Assembly (NCBI GenBank): GCA_016806645.1
Contig: JACSYO010000132.1
Coordinates: 454,501-518,500 of the forward strand
Length of the DNA: 64,000 bases
Source of the DNA: Ophiodon elongatus
Lineage: Eukaryota > Chordata > Actinopteri > Perciformes > Hexagrammidae
Direction of reading: 5' to 3'
Made by a program: the position numbers and the translations under genes. Positions 1 to 10,679 of the stretch are shown piece by piece. Within the stretch, counting starts at the first letter, position 1; each line of letters opens with the position of its first letter. Below the pieces are notes generated by a model that saw only the letters and a program-made list of their open reading frames with translations, ran no database searches and had not been told where the DNA came from.

Positions 1-606
1 CGTTACAATGCTATGAATTGTGGATCATTTCCTCAGGCAAAGTCTTCATAAAGGGCTCAAAATGTCTGCAGGAGAGCCCTCGAACACTCCACGATGCAGG
101 AAGCCTCAAAGTCCTTGAGTGTGGCGATTGTGATTGGGCCAATGTGTATCTGTGTCTATTTATGTTTATTTATGCTGACACAGGACTGCCCAATTTATCT
201 ATTTTTAAATCCTTGATATTTTGAGCCCAACTCAAAAGCAAGCATTTTGTATATTTGCTTTTGCTATACAGCTAATAAACTTCTGTACTGAACTGAAAAG
301 AAAAAAAATCTCAGGCTTGGGTCAAACGGAATTCCCAAGTGATGTCATGTGTGATATTAATATATTAATTATTATACTAAGGCATGGATTCCCTGCGGCT
401 ACATGCAGCATGTTTTTATATGTTAGGAGTCCTTACAGTGCAACATCTGAAGCATTAACCACCAATGTCTCCTACAGTTCTCTCCATAGATCACTACTGT
501 ACATCAATGCACTGCATGTTGTTAACTGGGAATATTTTTTCATGGACAGAACCAGAATTATGTCACTTGACTTTGTCTGGAATGAACTGATGAACTGACA
601 GAGTAA
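1..606. other. Unannotated stretch, no gene recognised
   Basis: Open frames of 68 and 125 codons (18-224 and 221-598) overlap by a few bases in different frames, with no domain I recognise and no splice-site arrangement that would make them exons. I treat the stretch as non-coding. Confidence 0.5.
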
Positions 607-640
607 TGGTAAATGGTAAATGAACTTGTACTTGTATCAA
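607..640 (-). repeat. Truncated SINE-like repeat end with AAATGG-type tail
   Basis: The sequence reads ATGGTAAATGGTAAATGAAC followed by TTGTACTTGTAT. This matches the tail end of the SINE-like family that is longer at 28781, 37280 and 54712. Only about 34 bases remain before LINE sequence takes over. Confidence 0.5.
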
Positions 641-644
641 TGGA

Positions 645-1472
645 GACTCATCAATGATGAATGAAGTCAGTTCGCAGACCAACCTGGCATCGGGGTGGAT
701 GACGCTGTCTACCTTCTACATAGATGCCTCTCTCACCTGGTGTCCTGCAGCACGGGGGCCCCACAAGGAACCGTTCTGGGCCCCTTCCTCTTCACACTTT
801 ACGCCTCGGACTTCACACACAACTCTGCTGACTGCCACATGCAAAAGTTCTTTGACGACTCTCCAATCGTCGGCCTCATCACGGACGGCGATGACAGAGA
901 ATACAGAGAACTGAACCAGCACTTCATTGGCTGGTGGCAGCGGAACCGCCTCCAGATCAACTCAGGGAAAACCAAAGAGCTGGCGGTGGACCGGTAAACA
1001 CTCTCCTCCGGTACCAGTGAGCATCCAGGGACATGGAGATGGTGAAATCTTGCCAGAACCTGGCTGTTCACCTGAACAATAAACATGACTATACAGACAA
1101 CACCAACGCACTCTACAGAAAGGGACAGAGCATGGAGCACTCCTGAGGACCTTTTTATGAATATATATAGAATATAAATCCAATGTATACACTGGGCAAT
1201 ATAAGTAATCTGTTCAATCCATTGTGCAATATTAACCATTCAGTCGGACTATATCATATTTTAGTTTTTGTTGTCTTTTAAAGTTTCTTTTACTTATTTA
1301 TTACACCTTTACTGTGTGACTATGTATTTATACTTTATACTTGTTTTGCTCTTGTTTTTTCTACCTATGTCTCTTGTTTGTTTGTTTGCACTGTCCACTA
1401 TGCTGCTGTAATCCTGCAAATCCCCCCGATGTGGGACTACTAAAGGATTATCTTATCTCATCTCAACTTTAA
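645..1472 (+). mobile_element. Rex1/L2-like LINE fragment, reverse transcriptase piece plus 3' end
   Basis: This is a decayed non-LTR retrotransposon. Residues read SSQTNLASG, then (after a frame change) VDDAVYLLHRCLSHL, then STGAPQGTVLGPFLFTLY, the conserved reverse transcriptase block. KFFDDSPIVG follows, with the catalytic Asp pair at 854-859, and then a block ending INSGKTKELAVDR. The codons between LSHL and the STGAPQG block are missing compared with relatives. After a stop at 997 the C-terminal part is recognisable (LAVHLNNKHDYTDNTNALYR), and then the coding part is cut. The 3' end has the typical fish LINE ending CCCCCGATGTGGGACTACTA followed by a TTATCTTATCTCATCTC tail. It cannot make a working enzyme. 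Clade placement (Rex1/L2/CR1 group) is from memory. Confidence 0.85.
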
Positions 1473-3812
1473 CTGTTTCGGTTCACTCTCACCGAGCTCA
1501 TCAGCAGATGCACCAAGCAGCGGTATTCACTAAAAACTGAATCAAACCCATGGTACCCCGTCCATGAAATGTGCTCTCTAAATGAACTCGCCGTGTCGTT
1601 CTGTTCCATCCTGGATCAAGTCCTTGTGGATTGCAGCGGGCTGGTGGGACCTGGAAGACCAAGCTGCCTGACTGGGTGGTCTACAAACCCGCTGTTGACT
1701 CCTGACTTCATGAAGTCCACCTATGAATCATAACATGTGGAAACCAGCCGAACACAAATATGAATTGTATCACATCGGAGTCACGTATGAATACGGACAC
1801 ACTCATAATCCTATATCTCGGGGCAAATATCCAGCCCACCTATCGTACGTGTCTTTGAACTGTTGGGATGAATCAGAGCAGCTGGAGAAAAACCTATGCA
1901 GACATGTGGAGGACATTATTTATTTATTTATTTTACAATGCTACCTGTTTCTCCTTATGTGAATATCTCACATTGGCAGTTCCACTCGGTTTCTGCTGAT
2001 ACGGATTCTGCTGCTCGTTTGCACATCCTGTCAATACTTGGGAAATGTATTGGCAGGTGCACGTGATTTTCCACTACAATAAAACTCCTCTTTGATATTT
2101 GATAACGTCTATACTATATACTAACCCATACGAGTGGTTGTATTTTCTTTGATGTAAGTCAAATGGTCACACTCTTTTTATCTGACTCTCTGGCTGCTAA
2201 GTGTTTCACTTTGTCCATCAGCCGGTTGCTAACTGTATCTGTCTGCTGATGGCTGCTGGGGATGGTAATGTTCAGTGGGTTTATCACACCATTTTACACA
2301 AAACAGCGAGGTTGATGAGAGCAAAGAGCGTGAACCGAAACAGGGAAGTTACAGGCCGTGAAACCGAAACGATGAGCTGAAAAGTCACTAAAACTCTGCA
2401 GAGCTCAGGGAAACTGCAGAGTAGGTCTCGTGTTGTCACTGTGGCTGATTTACATATATTGTTAATTAAAAATATATTGATTAGCGAAGCTTTTATGCTG
2501 ATAATACTCACACAACACATTGATCAGTTTATACAGAGTGCTTCAGAAAAGCTGTCCATACTCTTTTTTTAGTACGGACACAGAAAGCCTCGCAATCTTT
2601 TCTGTGACTCTGGAGAGGCTTTGATTCCAGTCTGGAGACTTAACCTGATCGGGATCTCAGCTTGTGTTTGGAGACAACTCAATCGTCACACAAGGCTATA
2701 TTGTCATCTATAAATATCCGCCTTTAAAAATCCAATTTCAGTTAGAATCCAAACACAGTACTTTAAATGAGGCACCGTAAATTACAAACCAAAGCTAGTC
2801 ACAGATGTCTGCGGAGCCCTTAAAGCTGTGCGGGGCAGTGAGGACCATCCAGCCTCTGCTCATGGTAAAAGTAGAGTTATGGAGAAAGGCCACAGTTAAC
2901 AAGCCCTCCACTCTCACTGTCCCCTGAGGAAAGGAAACACAGCGAGGAGAGATAGAGCTGAAGCCTGGGTGTCCATCAAGGGAATGTCATTTTGTTCTCC
3001 TGGGCAATTTACATGCTCTAATATTAATTGCTATTGGAAACGCTTGATTTGATTAAGGGGAAGTCCCAGAGGGGGGACGCGTATCTCCCTCTCTCTCTCT
3101 GTGTGGTTGAAGAGAAGGGAGTGGCGCCTTTGCTCCTAACCTTGTTATGTTGAAAGGCAACTGGTTTGAGTCAATAATGCGCACAACATGCACCAGGGTC
3201 TATATTAAGTTAGCTGACATTACGTTACGAGATCATGTTGGAATATTGATATCACTTTGCAAATGTCTCCAATAGAAAAATGCCATTGTTAAATTTCTGT
3301 TATGTTCTACATGTTATTTCAAATGAGCACAGTCAATCCACCACTGTGCCTCTTCACTCAACACAGTTTCTATTTTGGAAATCACTTATAGTCTCTGTAA
3401 CTCAGCAGGGACAGCTGCTCGATGCCAAAAAAATTGATCGTTTGCCAAAAACTGATTGGTGCACAAAGCCTGTTAAAGCTGTACCGCCCAGTTTAAAGTC
3501 TGAGGCGGCTTTCACCATTTGTATTTACAATTAGTAATCAGGCATTTACATAGGGGCAATACTTTTGTTTCAGACAATATGTGTTCCGTATGGCTAATAT
3601 CCTTGCCCACATTTGGAAACTAGATTGTAATAATAATTTACGGACGGGTTATAGAAATTATCTATTTTGCATTATGATTCTCCATTGTAAATCCCCCACA
3701 CTTCCTTCATCCCCACCCCACCCTCAGATCATCTTGATCCCCCGCGGTGGCTCAGCCTAATAACCTTGACTCAGCTTCTGTACCCGGTAACCTGCAGGTC
3801 CTGTACGCTGAG
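1473..3812. other. Unannotated 2.3-kb stretch
   Basis: No gene or repeat could be assigned. Open frames are 60-85 codons, scattered and without domains. A short CT-rich run lies near 3085-3100. The segment around 2975-3060 (TAATATTAATTGCTATTGG core) is unusually free of repeat character. Confidence 0.5.
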
Positions 3813-3857
3813 AGCTGTGAGGACTGTAGCTGGTGAGCCAGCTACAGTCCTACAGCT
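3813..3857. repeat. Hairpin, 13-bp perfect arms with 4-base loop
   Basis: GGACTGTAGCTGG (3821-3833) and CCAGCTACAGTCC (3838-3850) are exact reverse complements around TGAG. With one bulged base the stem extends outward to 3813 and 3857. Confidence 0.9.
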
Positions 3858-3990
3858 AGGTCTTCTCTAGGGGGCCCAATGACCTGGACTTCAGCAGACC
3901 ACAGCAGGTGCAGCAGAGCCTGGAGGCTGGCCTATCCCAACCCAGCCCCAGTGGTTGGGCTGCATTGATTGTAATGTGAGATAAACAGTG

Positions 3991-4003
3991 TAACCCTAAC
4001 CCC
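3991..4003. repeat. Short telomere-like TAACCC run
   Basis: TAACCCTAACCCC gives about two units of the vertebrate telomere repeat. It overlaps the left edge of the adjacent perfect palindrome. Two units are too few to claim an interstitial telomere. Confidence 0.4.
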
Positions 4004-4058
4004 TGAGGATCCGCAGAGCACCAGACATGTCTGGTGCTCTGCGGATCCTCAGGGGTTA
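3997..4058. repeat. Perfect 62-bp palindrome with no spacer
   Basis: Every base from 3997 to 4027 pairs with 4028 to 4058, giving 31-bp arms centred on ACATGT with no loop and no mismatch. Such sequences are unstable during replication and cloning. It may be recent, a remnant of a small inverted-repeat element, or a fold-back assembly error. Confidence 0.95.
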
Positions 4059-4613
4059 AAAGATATAAGAGATATAAAAAAAAAAGAACTTCCACCTGAG
4101 TCAGAGTGGGTGTCGGCAGATCGCTGCCCTACTCAATAATAATAATAAGAAAAAATAAAAAAAACAGTAAGAAAAAGTTCCAGTATTGTAATCTTGCATC
4201 CTTTAGTTGGTGGAACTGGTAGAAGTAATGAATAATCTGGATGCTGAAGGGCTGCACACTATTGTGCTATTTCCTTGTGCATGTTAAATAACATTTCAGT
4301 AGATGTGTGGATAAACAAGGACAAAAAGAAAGGAGAATTTAATTTGGACTTTTGTTTGACAAAGGTATTTACCAAATGTGGTTTCTTTAGAGTATTAATC
4401 TAAAATTAATCTAAAATTAAATCCCATGGATATTGAGTTAAGTGGTTTAATTTTTAGTATTCCATCCTTCCTTCCTGTAGGAAGGATACGCAGTATGCTT
4501 TCATGGACATTTTCTGGAAATTGCTTCTTTACCTCAAACTGCCTTCCTCTACCTTCAAAGACAATGGGAAACAAGGGTTATTATAGGGAATTTCCAGTAT
4601 CTAATGTCCTTAA
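4059..4613. other. Unannotated stretch
   Basis: AT-rich sequence with a short AATAAT run at 4136-4148 and a small hairpin (ATCCTTCC at 4464-4471, GGAAGGAT at 4480-4487). The 93-codon frame at 4426-4707 runs into the DNA element at 4614 and shows no recognisable protein. Confidence 0.5.
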
Positions 4614-5273
4614 AGGTGCAGTGTGTAGTATGGCGTGTAGTGGTGAGGTTGTAGATTGTAAACAACTGAAAATTCTCCCGGTTGCCAAGCGTTTAGGAAA
4701 AACATGAACATGTTTTAGTTTGTCCCTTCTGGGCTACTGCATGTCACGGTGTCGGGTTTTGTTAAGTGTGGGTTTTCTGTTTTATTTTGAAGGTTCCCTG
4801 TCTCGTGTTTCCTCGTGTCACTTCACTTCCTGTCTTCGTGATTGTCTCCTGTTCTAAATTGAATCCTTCTGTTTCTCATCACCTGCACCTCCCCTGTGTA
4901 TTTAAACCCTGTTGGTCTTGTCCCTCCTTGTCCGTTCGTCTGTTTTCTTTGACTGTTTTTCCCGTCGGTCCTGTTCCTGTGTTCTTGGAAGATTCTACGA
5001 AATAAAATCACATTTTGCACCACTCCTCGGCTCCGTCGTCCCTTCAGGGCATTTGGGTCCTAATCCTGTTCCTTTCCTTGGGAGAACGTGACACTGCAGG
5101 ACGGCTGTGAAGAAGACCAGCTCCGTATGTAGACGTAAACGGCTCAGTCTAAGGTCACGAAAACACACAAAAGAATTGTATTTTCAGGTCACTATACATA
5201 GAAGAAAAATACTTCATAATATTGTATTACATTTCTTCCAATAGAGACCCCATAAATGCTTCACACTGTTACT
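4614..5273 (-). mobile_element. Short non-autonomous DNA element with TTAA target, interrupted
   Basis: Left terminus AGGTGCAGTGTGTAG follows TTAA at 4610-4613. The right terminus ends CACACTGTTACT before TTAA at 5274-5277, so the ends are imperfect inverted repeats with a 4-base TTAA target. Internal sequence matches a teleost repeat whose relatives in this window lie at 8168, 21962 and 49679 (shared phrases GTCCCTTCTGGGCTACTG and TTCCAATAGAGACCCC). It carries no transposase. A TTAA target suggests mobilisation by a piggyBac- or Kolobok-type enzyme, which is inference. The element is split by a solo LTR at 4742-5093. Strand is assigned relative to the 49679 copy. Confidence 0.7.
4742..5093 (+). 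mobile_element. Solo LTR (352 bp) nested in the DNA element
   Basis: The insert begins TGTCACGGTG and ends GAACGTGACA, giving TG...CA ends and short inverted termini. It is flanked by a perfect 5-bp duplication, CTGCA, at 4737-4741 and 5094-5098. A TATA-like TGTATTTAAA lies near 4897-4906 and an AATAAA signal near 5001-5006, in the order expected of promoter and polyadenylation sites. No internal retroelement sequence lies beside it, so this is an LTR left after recombination. I recognise the type as a common fish LTR, probably Gypsy-like; that assignment is uncertain. Confidence 0.85.
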
Positions 5274-6235
5274 TTAAATGCCCTTTTGACTGTAACTGTG
5301 CTAAAGTGATGTTAAAGGTTTAACTAAATCTAACCAGTCCAGCCAATGAAGGCAATGAGTACTAGCCAATCAGAGGCAGAGTAGGACGGGTCCTGCCTTC
5401 ACCCGAGCAGGATTCAGAGCCGCGTCACAGTGACGCTGCAGAAAGTGTCTCGATAAGCTGTGGTTCCAGTATAATGAATGTAAACAGAAATGTGTGTGGT
5501 GTTCACTACACAGAAGAAACAGATCATCTGTTTAATGCAAAGTTATCACAACATTCTTCACTAATGTCTGTCGCTTTTTCCCCTTGCTGTGTAATTGTGT
5601 TAGTTACTGTACACACGTCATACATGATTCTGTTGATTTATTTTCTCCAACATGTTTAGATTCAGTTTCATTAGTTTAATTACTTTTGCCGTTGTTTCAA
5701 TTTACAGCTAATGAAACTCCTATTTCCATCATTGCCTCACGTTACCAGCTGCTTAAATACTGTAACGTTGCCCATGTAAGCAGAATTATCCTATTTTAGA
5801 AGGCAGAACTATGCTAGTAATGGCAAGTCATAGACTACAACTATTGCAGCATATCTGTTGTTTTGATATTATACAATTTATGTGCCATTATTTCACTTCT
5901 AACTGGCAACAGTAGCAGGATAGTGAGTCTGGCGAGGACCAATCACAGCCTGAGATTTCAACCTTCCGGTTACACTGAATGCCCTCCATTCCTCAACTGA
6001 GAGTTACCCTCCAACAAACACTACTGAAAGGATCTTACACACACAACTAAAACGCACACGCAGTTGCCACAGAAAACATTTCTTTTTTCTTTTTTTTGTG
6101 AGCATACACAGTATGTAAAAGCTTTTTCAGTGTGTGTAAGAGATTCAGTCATGCATGTGACTTGTAAATGTACGTAAAAGCTCATTTTGAATTATGGCCG
6201 ATGTGGCATATGGAAAAAGTGTCCTTAAAATGTCA
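5274..6235. other. Unannotated stretch, possibly an old interspersed repeat
   Basis: The part near 5335-5460 has two CCAAT-type words (CCAGCCAATG, TAGCCAATCAGAGG), then GC-richer sequence. It reminds me of a teleost dispersed repeat, but I cannot define ends. No coding signal is seen. Confidence 0.35.
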
Positions 6236-7205
6236 TTTGATTGTATGTCATAAAAAAAGTGAAAGATGTCATAGTATCGGACACAAAAAAATGAACGTGG
6301 TGTAATATGTCATACAAAAATACCATAAAAGGTCATAGAATGAATTAAAATGGCATAAGACAATGTCATAGTATAATGTTCCATGGCAAAGAGTGATTAA
6401 AAAAAGTTAAATTATAGTATGCCGTAAAGTGACAAGCGATTAAATGGCATACAAAATGATATAGTATGTCATTAAAATGACATAAAAAAGATTATCGTAT
6501 AATATGTCATAAAAATGCCATAAAACATGTTATAGTATACTATGTGATAAATAATGAATAAAAATAGCATAGTGTAGTTTTCATCAAGATTTCATGAAAA
6601 GTCATAGTTTAGTGTGACAAAAAGAAGTGTCAAAAACACGTCATAGCCATGAACTATGCCTTTAAAAAAGAATAATACAAAAGAATCATGGTATAGTGTG
6701 TCATTAAAAAGGCATACTATGATACGACAAAAAAAAAAATAGTATGAAATGAAATAATATAGTGTCATAAAAATGCCACAAAAATAACATGGTATAGTAT
6801 GCCACAAAAATATAATAATTGTCAAAGTATAGTGAAAATGCAATAAAAATAATATGGGATGCATTAAAATGCCATAATATAATGTCATTATATAATATGC
6901 CACGGACAATTAACTAAACATTTTCAAGGAATACTTTTTGAAAAAAAGTCATAGTATGGTATACCTTAAAAAGCTTATATAGTACACCGTAAAAATGCCA
7001 TAATATAATATATAATAAAAAGTGACATAAAAATATCATCATATTTATGCTAAGAGGATGCCATTAAACTTCTAGAGCAAAGAATGTCATAAAAAATGTT
7101 TTAGTATAGTATGTTATGAAGAAGTGTCATAAAATCTTTCATACTATAGTCTATAGTCATAAAATAGATCAAACTATGTCAAAGTATATAATAAAATAAT
7201 AATAT
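6236..7205. repeat. AT-rich degenerate tandem repeat (about 1 kb)
   Basis: The words GTCATAAAAA, ATGCCATAA and ATAGTATG alternate at roughly 20-30 base intervals in both plus and complement versions across about 970 bp. Units are strongly diverged and vary in length. It is a decayed minisatellite or satellite. The 105-codon minus-strand frame at 6592-6909 is a by-product. Confidence 0.8.
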
Positions 7206-7282
7206 TTTAGTCCATTAAAATGTCATAGTTTAACAATGTTGGAGTTTCCACACTACAGACGGCAGTGTTTTCCAGGTCCACC

Positions 7283-7797
7283 TCCTCCCCTCGATGTCCC
7301 TCCCCCACCACTCTGCTCCTCCCCTCGATGTCCCCGTCCCCTACCACTCTGCTGCTCCTCCCCTCGATGTCCTCGTCCCCCACCACTCTGCTCCTCCCCT
7401 CGATGTCCTCGTCCCCCACCACTCTGCTCCTCCCCTCGATGTCCCCGTCCCCTACCACTCTGCTGCTCCTCCCCTCGATGTCCTCGTCCCCCACCACTCT
7501 GCTGCTCCTCCCCTCGATGTCCTCGTCCCCCACAACTCTGCTGCTCCTCCCCTAGATGTCCTTCTCCCCCACCACTCTGCTCCTCCCCTCGATGTCCTTG
7601 TCCCCCACCACTCTGCTGCTCCTCCCCTCGATGTCCTCGTCCCCCACCACTCTGCTGCTCCTCCCCTAGATGTCCTCCTCCCCCACCACTCTGCTCCTCC
7701 CCTCGATGTCCTCGTCCCCCACCACTCTGCTCCTCCCCTCGATGTCCTCCTCCCCCACCACTCTGCTCCTCCCCTCGATGTGCTGCTCCTCTCCTAA
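7283..7797. repeat. C/T-rich 36/39-bp minisatellite, about 14 units
   Basis: GATGTCC landmarks occur about every 36 or 39 bases from 7292 to 7776 (spacings 34, 39, 36, 36, 39, 39, 39, 36, 39, 39, 36, 36, 36). The 39-base units differ by an extra CTG next to CTGCTCCTCC. Because nearly all units are multiples of three and lack stops, several frames on both strands stay open for 100-226 codons. They encode low-complexity repeats such as GDEDIEGRS, with no evidence of being genes. Confidence 0.95.
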
Positions 7798-8167
7798 CGC
7801 CTCGAGGCTTTTCTCTGGGATACAAAAAAGGAGAAAGAGGGGTTGGAATGTAAGCTTCAGGTATTCTGACGTTCTGGACATCAAAGATAGTGATTGAAGA
7901 AAGAATGATCCGGGGTTGTAGATCAAACAACATGCTACAGACCGTATCCTATAATAATACGACTTTTCAAAAAGTTGAAGTTCCAATAATCAACAACATT
8001 AAACACAACACAGCTTATCATGGAAACATATCCTTCCTCAGAGCTTCATCACAGAGAAGATATTGTCTCAGTTTCCCCGTGAAACCTTCCTCTTCTTCCC
8101 AGATTCCATCTATTGAGGTCGCATTAATAAAAGTGTGTGACAAATGCATGCAACACAACTGTCAAGT
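7798..8167. other. Unannotated stretch
   Basis: Unique-looking sequence between the minisatellite and the next DNA element. A 103-codon frame (7890-8201) crosses into the repeat and has no recognisable domain. Confidence 0.45.
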
Positions 8168-8223
8168 AAAGGAACGGTGTGTACGTTTTAGTGGCATCTA
8201 GTGGTTTGTGGCAGGTTGCAACC

Positions 8224-8540
8224 ATAGACGGTATATAAGAAGTGGACGTAGTCATGGTGACGTCACCCATCGGTTTGTAGACTGACGTTTCAAAGTCTTG
8301 AGTTCGGCGATTTCCCATCTCGGATTACGGCCGTTGTCATGTTGTTGTTTTTTCTCAACCAATGAACGGAAGTTACCATGTTTGGAATCCGAAGGAGTGA
8401 CGTAGAGACGCTGTGTACGGCTCTGGTAGCAACAGCAACCTGTCAATCACAGGGAGCTTCATGGTCTGTTTGACCCCCATCATTTACTAAATGAACATCA
8501 TGCTGTATTGAAGAAGACTTGGAACTAGAGATGGAGCGAT
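8224..8540 (+). repeat. Dispersed teleost repeat, family with GGTGACGTCACCC
   Basis: Begins CATAGACGGTATATAAGAAG, then GTGGACGTAGTCATGGTGACG and GTCACCCATCGGTTTGTAGACTG. It ends in a block (TGGTCTGTTTGAC ... ATTTACTAAATGAACATCATG ... GAAGAAGACTTGGAACTAG) that recurs almost unchanged at 14122-14203. A shorter copy lies on the minus strand at 50566-50785. Small interspersed element of unknown class. Confidence 0.7.
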
Positions 8541-8699
8541 GGAAGAGAGAGACTGAGGACCGAGCCGATTGAATCAGGTTTCACTTTCGTTTACACGTTT
8601 ACACGTTTACATGTGGCTCAGACGTATTGATGGTTGGCTTTACAGTACAGAGCATCAACTCTAGTCAACTTCAATTCAGCGGCATATCTGCTCGCGCTT

Positions 8700-8736
8700 T
8701 GTGTGTGCGTGTGTGTTTGTGTGTGTGTTTGTGTCC

Positions 8737-8772
<36 letters not shown>

Positions 8773-8792
8773 TTGTGTGTGTGTGTTTGTGC
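8700..8792. repeat. Imperfect (GT)n microsatellite
   Basis: About 93 bases of GT with interruptions (GC, TTT, CC). Frames running through it give artificial Val/Cys-rich peptides. Confidence 0.95.
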
Positions 8793-9040
8793 CCGACAGA
8801 AAGAGCAGAGCAGATGTGAGCTGCAATGTGATTATAAATTACATTAAAAAGTACTAATAAAAAGCGTAACGTCGGGGCTTATCAATACAATCTTTAATTA
8901 TTCAGCACATTATTTAATGCCGGGTTTCTGACCTCATCCCTTCAGATAACATAAAACACAAATGGCTCTCACCATAGTTATGAATAATATATTATATTAT
9001 ATTCAATATCTGCCAATAGACCCCCCTAATGTTTCTTTAA

Positions 9041-10484
9041 AGTAAAAACAAAAGAAGAGAGGTGTCCTCAGTAGAGTGCAGATCTCTGCCAGTTGTATTG
9101 TGTGACTAAATGAATACGACCCACAGTGGGCTGATCCCACATGGATACTAATGGCCTGTGCAGCTTTGTAAAACACACTTCACTCCGATTCAAAAGCAAG
9201 AGGCGATGTATACAGGCTAACGGCGCCAACCATTTCATAAAGCCTTGGCAAAAACAAAATTAAACTCACCAAGCTGTTAGTTTGTGTTCATTGGTTAGTC
9301 TTGGGTACACACTAATCCCCTCTCAAACATTCATATTTTACACACAGCTGGCACAGCGTGGGTGCCTTCACCTGATATTACCTCCACTAATTATTATTAA
9401 TACCACCATGTTCCATAATCATTCCGGTGATCACAAAGCTCTAATAAAAAGGGCTTACAGATGACATGGGGGTTGTTTATCCCCTGTATACTACGATTCA
9501 CCATGGCAACAGGTCAATAAATGGCGGCGCCTCCATTTTAATCCAGTGCACGTAGAGTCTGAGCGGGGGAAAGTCTCAATTAGTTAACACAATCAGGTTT
9601 TATTCAGTGTTGTCCATTACTTCATTATTTACCAGACTTACATTCCCCTAATGGATGATAAAGTGGTGGAATCCATTAGGCTGTAGCCTACATTAGGCTA
9701 CGATTTACACAATAAATGTGTTAGCTTCAACCTGACGGGGACAAAACACAGGGGCCAGGAACTGAAGATGAAAACATATAATCAAAGACTTTATAGAATA
9801 TTTATATTTATATATATATATATCAATAAAAAAACATCAGTCAATCAATCTACAACAATCTGATCCAGTAATAATGTGTTCAGGTTAAAATACAGTATTT
9901 GTTCCAATCTATTTGGATCTGGGCTCAACAGCATTCAGTGGCTTTACTTTAGCTTCTTCAACTGATGTCTGACATTCAAACCCGCTCACTGACATGGTGT
10001 TAACACACATCCAGACTATACACACCCTTTAAAAACACTACATTCCTGCAGACTCAGAAATATGAACATATGATCTCCAATATTACAGGAATTATGTTCC
10101 TTCAGTGTGACCAATCCCATCATGATTGATGGATAACCATTCATTGATCCTAAATGTCTGAGTTTCAGGTTTTCATTGTGAGCTGAGGGGGACTCCACGC
10201 TGTGTGAATTAATCTGTGAGCGTGGGGGCAAAAGCCGCCGACCATCATCATCAAAATAATGAGGAACACGGTTGTGTTCTGTTTTTCCTCGGGTGAGGTA
10301 TCTGACAAGCAAAAGCCCTTTTGAGGATGTGTGCCTGCACTATATCTTTGAAATCTAAATTCCACAGTCGCTCTTGAGTATGTTTACACGTTTCGACACA
10401 CTTTTTTTTTTTTTTTCCCCAGATCGGTGACACAATATTTGCTGCGTATGAAAGATTTATAGAAAAGCCTTTGCACACTTATTT
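9041..10484. other. Unannotated 1.4-kb stretch
   Basis: No repeat family or gene recognised. A short AT run lies at about 9800-9822. Frames of 60-98 codons show no domains. Confidence 0.5.
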
Positions 10485-10512
10485 GGAAAAAAAAACACAC
10501 ACACACACACAC
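10485..10512. repeat. Poly(A)/(CA)n microsatellite
   Basis: A run of A followed directly by about 9 CA units. Confidence 0.9.
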
Positions 10513-10621
10513 AATCACTCAAATGCACAAACACTCAAGCATGCGCATGCTTAATAAATTATTTCCACTGAATTCCATCAGAACATTTTCTCAGATTGAA
10601 ATATTGAAGCTATGGACACAA

Positions 10622-10623
<2 letters not shown>

Positions 10624-10678
<55 letters not shown>
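10624..10678. repeat. (CA)n microsatellite
   Basis: ACGCGCG followed by about 24 uninterrupted CA units. The 122-codon frame crossing it codes for poly(Thr-His) and is not a gene. Confidence 0.95.

Positions 10679-10679
<1 letters not shown>

Larger units (their letters stand above)
8168..9036 (-). mobile_element. Copy of the TTAA-type DNA element, enlarged by insertions
   Basis: The left end (AAAGGAACGGTGTGTACG followed by TTTTAGTGGCATCTAGTGG) and the right end (TATCTGCCAATAGACCCCCC, then TTAA at 9037-9040) belong to the family seen at 4614 and 49679. The centre has been replaced or expanded by another dispersed repeat (8224-8540) and a GT microsatellite (8700-8792). Joining the two ends as one element is inference. 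Confidence 0.55.

Noticed and set aside
3856..4095. 79-codon minus-strand frame
   Set aside because: It runs through the 62-bp palindrome, which encodes the same bases twice; no protein character.
7207..7986. Open frames of 96-226 codons on both strands
   Set aside because: They follow the 36/39-bp minisatellite; all frames without stops in the unit stay open, and the products are pure repeats.
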